Positions 1 through 5,006 of a DNA stretch of 6,700 nucleotides are shown in pieces (within the stretch, counting starts at the first letter, position 1; each line of letters starts with the position of its first letter). The stretch lies in contig JAFGVF010000151.1 in assembly GCA_016938155.1 (NCBI GenBank), positions 1 to 6,700 on the forward strand, read 5' to 3'. Under the pieces are notes generated by a model that saw nothing but the letters and a program-made list of their open reading frames with translations, did not search any database and was not told where the DNA came from. The DNA is from Candidatus Cloacimonadota bacterium. GTDB taxonomy: Bacteria > Cloacimonadota > Cloacimonadia > Cloacimonadales > JAFGVF01. The position numbers and the translations under genes are program-made.

Positions 1-768
1 AATTTGGAAACTCTGCGTAGTGACGGGCACTATTTGGTTGAACCTGCAATTGGTAAACTTGCATGCGGTTATGAGGGAAAAGGAAGATTACCGGAACCGA
101 TTGAAATATTATCTGCTATTACGGCACTTGTAAACTATCCAAAGGATATGAAGGGAAAGAAAATCCTAATCACTGCCGGTGCCTCCAGAGAGGATATTGA
201 TCCCATGCGTTTCATTACAAATCATTCCACCGGAAAGATGGGGCTTGCTCTTGCAAAAGCTGCTTACTGGCGTGGGGCAGAGGTAACACTTATCCACGCA
301 TGGATGGATGAAGAACCGCCCTATTACATCAATTCAATAAAGGCACTAAAGGCTGATTCAATGCATAGAGAAGTCATGCTGATTGCTGCAAAACAGGATA
401 TAATCATTATGACAGCTGCTGTTGCCGATTACACAATAGCCAATCCCTCAGCAGAAAAGATTAAGAAAAGCGGAGATTTGGCACTACAACTTACCAGAAC
501 TAAGGACATTCTTGCTGAAATCGGGAGTGATAAACTTATCGGACAAAAGCTGGTAGGATTTGCCGCTGAATCAGAGAATGTAGTTGAAAATGCCAGACTG
601 AAACTGGAAAAGAAAAACCTTGATGCAATTGTTGCCAACCACATCTCTGTGAGCGGAAGTGATTCAACTGAGATAACTATTATCAGCAAACATTCCGAGC
701 AAAGTCTCGTTGGTTCCAAGTCTGAAATTGCTCATCGTATAATAGACTTCCTTATTGATAAAAACTGA
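1..768 (+). CDS. coaBC: Bifunctional phosphopantothenoylcysteine decarboxylase / phosphopantothenate-cysteine ligase, 3' part (5' truncated by window edge)
   Basis: This is the C-terminal part of CoaBC (Dfp), which joins cysteine to 4'-phosphopantothenate (CoaB) and decarboxylates the product (CoaC) on the way to coenzyme A in the cytoplasm. The frame is open from base 1, so the TTG at 4 is not a real start; residues here are counted from that codon. The end of the CoaC domain is visible as LACG-YEGKGR (residues 19-28), with Cys21 matching the active-site cysteine of the family. CoaB begins near residue 50: TAGASREDIDP, then RFITNHSTGKMG, whose Asn73 aligns with E. coli Asn210. Next come AAVADY (138-143), the lysine-rich EKIKKSGD (151-158), VGFAAE (184-189) and DAIVAN (207-212). 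TAGASRE replaces the usual TAGGTRE or SGPTRE. The flavin-binding N-terminal half lies outside the window. The stop TGA shares one base with the next ATG. Family assignment is secure. Confidence 0.96.
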   Translation, partial: NLETLRSDGHYLVEPAIGKLACGYEGKGRLPEPIEILSAITALVNYPKDMKGKKILITAGASREDIDPMRFITNHSTGKMGLALAKAAYWRGAEVTLIHAWMDEEPPYYINSIKALKADSMHREVMLIAAKQDIIIMTAAVADYTIANPSAEKIKKSGDLALQLTRTKDILAEIGSDKLIGQKLVGFAAESENVVENARLKLEKKNLDAIVANHISVSGSDSTEITIISKHSEQSLVGSKSEIAHRIIDFLIDKN

Positions 769-1511
769 TGAATACAATACTTATAACCGGAGCAAACGGA
801 AACATCGGCAGTTATATTGCGGAGTATTATGCTTCAAAAGGCGATACCCTTCATCTGCTATACCATAAATCCGATGAGCGTCTGTTGAAGCTTGTTAATG
901 CATATCCGACAATTCATTATCAGACATGTGACCTTGTAGATTTACAGCAGGTGGAAACTGCTTGTGCGAAGTTGAGGGAAGCAAGTGGAAGTATCCCAGA
1001 AATAATCATCCACACATCATCCAAACGAAGTACAGACTTTGCAGAGATAGAGACGAGTTCTCCCGAGCTGTGGTATGAAATAATTAAAAACAATCTTTTC
1101 TCGGTGTACAATCTTTTGAGGGTGAACCTCCCTCTTATGAAAGAGCATGATTATGGGCGGATTGTGCTTTTCGGCTCTAATGTAAGCAGAATCGGATTGC
1201 CTAAAGGTACTGCTTATGCGGTATCGAAAGCCGGTATTGTCAATCTTGTTAGGAGTGTAGCCCAAGAATTACAGGATTATAATATTACAATTAATGCCCT
1301 TTCACCCGGACCAATCCAGATTGATGATTCACATTTCAGCGAGGAGTATCGGGAGTTCAGAAAGAGATATTATGCCAAAGAGCTGAATCAGATACCCAAA
1401 AAGCGTCTTGCGGAACTGGATGATATTATTCATGTTTGCGATTTCCTCACCGCAGAAAACAGTAGTTACATCAGCGGGGAAGAGTTCTTTGTAACAGGCG
1501 GAAAGCTATAA
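768..1511 (+). CDS. Short-chain dehydrogenase/reductase (SDR) family oxidoreductase, FabG-like
   Basis: A 247-residue classical SDR, predicted to be a cytoplasmic NAD(P)(H)-dependent reductase or dehydrogenase. The Rossmann glycine motif TGANGNIG is at 7-14, and the tetrad is Asn109, Ser137, Tyr150 (YAVSK) and Lys154. The 13-residue spacing from Ser to Tyr equals that of E. coli FabG. NALSPGPIQ and a closing SGEEFFVTGG are also SDR hallmarks. Lys34 just after the second strand hints at NADPH preference (inference). The usual NNAG motif is absent; that position reads IHTSSK (81-86). The ATG overlaps the coaBC stop as TGATG, and I see no Shine-Dalgarno-like sequence in the 20 nt upstream, so translation probably depends on termination of coaBC. 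The substrate cannot be read from sequence. A FabG-type role in fatty-acid synthesis is possible, but the missing NNAG motif argues for caution. Confidence 0.9.
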   Translation: MNTILITGANGNIGSYIAEYYASKGDTLHLLYHKSDERLLKLVNAYPTIHYQTCDLVDLQQVETACAKLREASGSIPEIIIHTSSKRSTDFAEIETSSPELWYEIIKNNLFSVYNLLRVNLPLMKEHDYGRIVLFGSNVSRIGLPKGTAYAVSKAGIVNLVRSVAQELQDYNITINALSPGPIQIDDSHFSEEYREFRKRYYAKELNQIPKKRLAELDDIIHVCDFLTAENSSYISGEEFFVTGGKL

Positions 1512-2261
1512 ATGAAAAGAATATTGATAGCAATACTAGTTTTTTACATCGGAGTTGCCTGGGCTTATAAGAATAATGAGAAACTTACTTTTGAGACTAA
1601 ATACGGGATAATAAGTGCTGCCGAGGCTGTCCTGGAAGTTAACGAAGTTGCCTATACAGATTCCTCAAATGCACTTAGAATTTCAGCAAAAACAAAAACT
1701 TACCCCTTCTTTGATTCCATTTTTAAAGTAAGAGATGAAATCTATTCCTATATTGACCCTACAACTAAGTTACCTTATGAGTTTATAAAAAATCTCAAAG
1801 AAGGCAATTACAGACAGAAAAGAGAGCATTCTTTCGATAGGAAGAACTTAACAACCCTTTATCGCAGATGGAGTTTTAAGACAGAGAAGTGGCGGGAAAA
1901 GGTTTTGGAGATACCTGCAGATACTTACGATATGTTCTCTGCTTTCTATTGGACAAGAGAGCAGAATCTAACTCCCGGCGATACACTTTCATTGAGTGTA
2001 ACTTCGGATGGAACAACAGCTCCCATCAAAATTATTGTACACAAGCGTGAAAAGATTGATACTCTCTTCGGAAAGAGAAATTGCATAATGATAGAGCCTG
2101 TTGTAGATGGTGAAACCATCTTTGCCAATTCAGGCAGAGTTTTCATCTGGCTGACTGACGATGAACAAAAAATCCCAGTTCTACTTGAAAGCAAAATCGT
2201 ATTCGGTTCTTTTAAAGCCATTCTTATAAAGGCGGAAAATGTCTCTACACCTAAGAAGTAA
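1512..2261 (+). CDS. DUF3108 domain-containing protein, predicted secreted/periplasmic
   Basis: A 249-residue protein that I recognise as DUF3108, a family of exported proteins without an established biochemical function. Residues 1-18 form a signal peptide: Lys2-Arg3, a hydrophobic core, and a likely cleavage site after VAWA (A18/Y19). There is no lipobox cysteine, so a soluble periplasmic product is likely. Family marks in order are EKLTFETKYGIISAAEA (23-39), FKVRDEIYSYID (71-82), the LPYEF turn with KEGNY (87-100), YDMFSAFYWTRE (139-150), a PGDTL turn (155-159), FGKRNCIMIEP (186-196), and the closing VFIWLTDDEQKIPVLLESKIVFGSF (210-234, quoted for its IWLTDD and GSF cores). The start directly abuts the SDR stop; AGGCGG at 1496-1501 or GGAAAG at 1500-1505 could act as ribosome binding site. 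Its end overlaps queA by 23 nt. Its place among cofactor and tRNA-modification genes gives no obvious functional clue. Confidence 0.88.
   Translation: MKRILIAILVFYIGVAWAYKNNEKLTFETKYGIISAAEAVLEVNEVAYTDSSNALRISAKTKTYPFFDSIFKVRDEIYSYIDPTTKLPYEFIKNLKEGNYRQKREHSFDRKNLTTLYRRWSFKTEKWREKVLEIPADTYDMFSAFYWTREQNLTPGDTLSLSVTSDGTTAPIKIIVHKREKIDTLFGKRNCIMIEPVVDGETIFANSGRVFIWLTDDEQKIPVLLESKIVFGSFKAILIKAENVSTPKK
2228..2235 (+). promoter_or_regulatory. Shine-Dalgarno site of queA
   Basis: The stretch AAAGGCGG lies 3 nt before the ATG at 2239, inside the 3' end of the DUF3108 gene. It supports this start, which puts the conserved YELPEELIAQYP motif at residue 11. The assignment rests on position and purine content only. 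Confidence 0.5.
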
Positions 2262-3270
2262 ATACTATTATGAACTCCCTGAAGAGCTGATAGCACAATA
2301 TCCTCTGGCAGAAAGGTCGGAATCACGATTACTTTATTTGAATAAAGCCACGGGAGAGCGAGAACATCTAAAGTTTGCCGATATAGTTAGCCTCCTTCAC
2401 AAAGGAGATGTACTCGTTTTAAACAACACAAAAGTTATCCCTGCCAGGTTATTGGGGGAAAAGACAACCGGAGCTAAGGTTGAGGTTTTTCTGCTCCATC
2501 AGATGGAGGATATGGTTTGGGAATGCCTTGTTCGTCCCGGGCGCCGACTTAGGGACGGGGCAGAGGTTAAATTCAGTGAGAAACTAAAGGCAACAATAGT
2601 CGGATATGGTGACGAAGGTTCTCGTATAGTTAGATTCGATGCAATAGGAGATTTCTGGGCTGCTCTGGATGAGATTGGTAAGATTCCTTTACCCCCTTAT
2701 ATTCTGCGAGAAACGGAAGAGAAGGATAAAGAAACCTATCAAACCGTATATGCAGAGCAGAAGGGAAGTGTTGCTGCTCCTACGGCAGGATTGCACTTTA
2801 CAGATGAGCTGCTGGAAAAGATAAAAACAAAAGGTGTTATAATTACGGAAGTAAACCTGAGGGTTAGTCTCGGGACATTCAGACCGGTTAAAACGGAAAA
2901 TATTCACGACCATGTTATGCATCGGGAGTTTTGTGAGATTTCATCTGAAACGGCAGATGTAATCAATAGGGCTAAAATCGAGAAAAGAAGAGTAATAGCT
3001 GTGGGCACTACTTCTACCCGTACTATGGAGAGTTTCGCTGTTGACGGAAGAGTTAATAGCGGTGGGCACTGGACAGATATTTTTATCTATCCCGGTAAAC
3101 AGTTACAGATAATCGATGGTTTAATAACAAATTTTCACATGCCTGAATCAACCCTTTTAATGCTTGTCAGTGCCTTTGCCGGCTATGAAAATATAATGAC
3201 TGCCTATCAGGAAGCGGTTCAGTTGAAATACAGATTTTTCAGTTACGGGGATGCAATGGTTATCTTATGA
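2239..3270 (+). CDS. queA: S-adenosylmethionine:tRNA ribosyltransferase-isomerase (QueA)
   Basis: QueA transfers and rearranges the ribose of S-adenosylmethionine onto preQ1 at tRNA position 34, giving epoxyqueuosine in queuosine synthesis. The 343-residue length is typical of the family. Motifs in order are YELPEELIAQYPL (11-23), DVLVLNNTKVIPARLLG (57-73), WECLVRPGRRL (94-104), IPLPPYI (149-155), YQTVYA (167-172), GSVAAPTAGLHFT (176-188), LGTFRPV (211-217), HDHVMH (223-228), VGTTSTRTMES (255-265), WTDIFIYPG (278-286), DGLITNFHMPESTLLMLVSA (293-312) and the ending YRFFSYGDAM (331-340). One normally very conserved stretch, LHVG before GTF, reads LRVS (207-210), so His208 and Gly210 are replaced by Arg and Ser. 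The gene overlaps the DUF3108 gene by 23 nt and birA by 4 nt (ATGA). No tgt, queG or queH gene is in the window. Family assignment is certain; normal activity is likely but not proven given the motif change. Confidence 0.97.
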   Translation: MSLHLRSKYYYELPEELIAQYPLAERSESRLLYLNKATGEREHLKFADIVSLLHKGDVLVLNNTKVIPARLLGEKTTGAKVEVFLLHQMEDMVWECLVRPGRRLRDGAEVKFSEKLKATIVGYGDEGSRIVRFDAIGDFWAALDEIGKIPLPPYILRETEEKDKETYQTVYAEQKGSVAAPTAGLHFTDELLEKIKTKGVIITEVNLRVSLGTFRPVKTENIHDHVMHREFCEISSETADVINRAKIEKRRVIAVGTTSTRTMESFAVDGRVNSGGHWTDIFIYPGKQLQIIDGLITNFHMPESTLLMLVSAFAGYENIMTAYQEAVQLKYRFFSYGDAMVIL

Positions 3271-4010
3271 AGATAGAACAACACTTGTTTGATGAGATTT
3301 ATAGTTTCAATAAAGTAGTCAGTACCATGAATACTGCTCAGAAAATGATTCAGAATGGAGATGTAAACGGCAACTTTCTCATACTTGCGAATGAGCAGTC
3401 GAACGGGAAAGGAAGACAGGCAGCCGGATGGTTTTCACCAGAAGGAGGGTTATGGTTCACCATGGCTCTTTACGGCTTACCTTTGGATAGTTCCTTAACC
3501 ATATTTACAGGTATAATTATCCATCAGGCAATATTAGAAATGTTGCCTGAGCTTGAAGGGAGATTAAAGATTAAATGGCCCAATGATATTATGCTGGATG
3601 GAAAGAAACTTTGCGGGATTCTCACTCTTCATCTTGGGCAAAAGAACTATTTTCTTGTCGGAGTTGGTGTTGATACGAATATCACTGAGTTTGGACCTGA
3701 TTTAAGTGATATTGCCATAAGTCTGAAGCAGTCTGTTGGCAGAGATATTGAACATGAAGAATTTTTGAATGTTCTCTTTCATTTCTATGCTGAGGAATTA
3801 CCAGAGTTTATGGATAGCAGGCTTAGGAATTATCTTGAGTATTACAAAGAGCATTGCTACCTTAAAGGACAACAGGTACTTCTTTCAACGGAATTTGAGA
3901 GTTTTAATGGAAGAGTTCAGGGGATAAATAGTAAGGGTGCATTACTCCTTGAAATTAAAGATGGTATGATACAACCATTTTACTCAGGGAGCATTGAGAA
4001 AATTTATTAA
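3267..4010 (+). CDS. birA: Biotin-[acetyl-CoA-carboxylase] ligase, monofunctional (no HTH domain)
   Basis: A 247-residue biotin protein ligase that activates biotin with ATP and attaches it to a lysine of the biotin carboxyl carrier domain of acetyl-CoA carboxylase or related enzymes. The N-terminal helix-turn-helix of E. coli BirA is absent, so it should be a pure ligase and not a repressor of biotin genes. Visible motifs are VVSTMNTA (17-24), EQSNGKGRQAAGWFSPEGG (43-61), KWPNDIMLDGKKLCGIL (103-119, catalytic-region Lys103) and VGVGVDTN (131-138). A C-terminal SH3-like domain (about 198-247) carries NGRVQGINSKGALLLE. The biotin-loop GRGRRG of E. coli reads GKGRQA here (Arg118 equivalent kept as Arg50), and the usual GIGINVN-type motif has Asp136 in place of Asn. 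The ATG overlaps the queA stop as ATGA; the nearest purine run (GGGGA, 3247-3251) is too far to be a normal binding site, which suggests coupled re-initiation. Confidence 0.93.
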   Translation: MKIEQHLFDEIYSFNKVVSTMNTAQKMIQNGDVNGNFLILANEQSNGKGRQAAGWFSPEGGLWFTMALYGLPLDSSLTIFTGIIIHQAILEMLPELEGRLKIKWPNDIMLDGKKLCGILTLHLGQKNYFLVGVGVDTNITEFGPDLSDIAISLKQSVGRDIEHEEFLNVLFHFYAEELPEFMDSRLRNYLEYYKEHCYLKGQQVLLSTEFESFNGRVQGINSKGALLLEIKDGMIQPFYSGSIEKIY

Positions 4011-4038
4011 TTGACATTTATTTGTAACTGTCTGAAAT
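4011..4038 (+). promoter_or_regulatory. Candidate sigma70-type promoter for the ppx/gppA-family gene
   Basis: This lies in the only intergenic gap of the window (69 nt, 4011-4079). A perfect TTGACA (4011-4016) follows directly after the birA stop, and TGAAAT (4033-4038, four of six consensus bases) comes 16 nt later. The predicted start site would be near 4045. The -10 match is modest and the sigma-factor preferences of the organism are unknown, so this is a candidate only. Nothing else convincing, such as a terminator or riboswitch, is seen in the gap. Confidence 0.3.
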
Positions 4039-4068
4039 ACAGATGCGATTTTAAATCAGTAAATTGAA

Positions 4069-4073
4069 CGGAG
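4069..4073 (+). promoter_or_regulatory. Shine-Dalgarno site of the ppx/gppA-family gene
   Basis: CGGAG sits 6 nt before the ATG at 4080, ideal spacing. It supports this start, after which the DIGTNS phosphate-binding motif begins at residue 8. Confidence 0.55.
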
Positions 4074-4079
4074 CACAAG

Positions 4080-5006
4080 ATGGCAAGATATGCAGTTCTT
4101 GATATTGGAACAAACTCAATGAAATATCTACTCGCGGAACACTCCCCTGAAGGTCTTGAAATTCTTAGAGATGAATTGAATATTACGAGGCTTGGTGAGA
4201 GTCTTCAAGAGACAGGGCAAATCCCCTTCATGGTTATGGAACGAAACTTGAATGCCATAAGAGAGTTTAAACAGATTTCGGATGAGTATCAGGTAGATGA
4301 ATTTATCTTGTTTTCCACTGCAGTGCTCAGAAGAGCAGAAAACGCAGATGCCTTTGTCGGGCTTGTCCGTAAAGAACTGAATCTTTCCATCAGGATATTG
4401 AGTGAAGAAGAAGAGGCAGAGCTTGCTTATGAGGCTGTAACAGACCGTTTACAGGAAAAGTCTCTGATTTATATGATTTTTGATATTGGGGGAGGTTCCA
4501 CCGAGTTTATCATCAGCTCTCAGGGTGAAGTTATTGATAAGATAAGTCTTCCTGTGGGTGCTTTAGTGATGACGGATAGATTTATCAAGACCGATCCCCC
4601 TACGCAGGAGGAGATTAAAACTGCTGACGCCTATCTACAGACAGTTCTCCAGAAACATTTCACTTACAAAGAAGTTGATACAATTCTTACTATAGGAGGT
4701 ACTGTTACAACCCTTGCTGCTGTTAAGATTGGATTGCAGGAATATGACGCCCATTCGATAGACGGATTAAATCTAACAATCAACGATGTCAAATCCATGA
4801 TAAATTACTTTGCCGGACTTGATCTTGAAAGCAGAATGAAAGTACAGGGACTACATCCTCAAAGAGCTGATATTATTTTAGCAGGGACACTCATCGTTAA
4901 AGCAATAATGGAAGTTACCTCTAAAGATATAATTACCGTTTGTGATTGCGGTATCCGACACGGCATGATGAACTCGATAGTAAGGAGAAACTCAGAGATT
5001 ACTTAG
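4080..5006 (+). CDS. Ppx/GppA family phosphatase (exopolyphosphatase or guanosine pentaphosphate phosphohydrolase)
   Basis: A 308-residue member of the Ppx/GppA branch of the ASKHA fold. It corresponds to the short, two-domain form and lacks the C-terminal HD-like extension of the roughly 500-residue E. coli enzymes. It should remove terminal phosphate from polyphosphate and/or pppGpp in the cytoplasm; sequence alone does not tell which. Motifs are LDIGTNSMKYLLAE (7-20), STAVLRRAEN (79-88), LSEEEEAELAYEAV (107-120, containing the expected catalytic glutamate, probably within 110-112), FDIGGGSTE (134-142), SLPVGA (156-161), LTIGGTVTTLAA (203-214), GLHPQRADIILAG (257-269) and CDCGIRHGMM (288-297). 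In the EEEEA motif the usual Gly after Ser is Glu109. It follows birA after 69 nt with its own binding site and a possible promoter, so it may be an independent unit or the last operon gene. Its stop overlaps the stop of the convergent kinase gene. Confidence 0.93.
   Translation: MARYAVLDIGTNSMKYLLAEHSPEGLEILRDELNITRLGESLQETGQIPFMVMERNLNAIREFKQISDEYQVDEFILFSTAVLRRAENADAFVGLVRKELNLSIRILSEEEEAELAYEAVTDRLQEKSLIYMIFDIGGGSTEFIISSQGEVIDKISLPVGALVMTDRFIKTDPPTQEEIKTADAYLQTVLQKHFTYKEVDTILTIGGTVTTLAAVKIGLQEYDAHSIDGLNLTINDVKSMINYFAGLDLESRMKVQGLHPQRADIILAGTLIVKAIMEVTSKDIITVCDCGIRHGMMNSIVRRNSEIT

Noticed and set aside
4..6. TTG as the start codon of the first gene
   Set aside because: It would begin within the CoaC domain just before the LACG motif; the upstream codon is also in frame, so the gene is truncated by the window edge.
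429..719. A 96-codon open frame on the - strand
   Set aside because: Antisense to the well-conserved CoaB domain, with low-complexity Ser/Leu/Phe-rich translation typical of a shadow frame.
920..1265. Two overlapping - strand frames opposite the SDR gene
   Set aside because: They overlap each other and lie wholly opposite the SDR motifs; no domain or binding site supports them.
1946..2326. A 126-codon open frame on the - strand
   Set aside because: It lies opposite the DUF3108 gene and the start of queA, both of which have clear family motifs; its translation shows no recognisable domain and it is a shadow frame.
2689..2922. A 77-codon open frame on the - strand
   Set aside because: Antisense to conserved queA motifs, with no recognisable domain.
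4031..4043. Small inverted repeat TCTG-AAATA-CAGA in the gap before the ppx/gppA gene, considered as an operator
   Set aside because: A 4-bp palindrome is expected by chance, and it overlaps the candidate -10 only by coincidence as far as can be seen.
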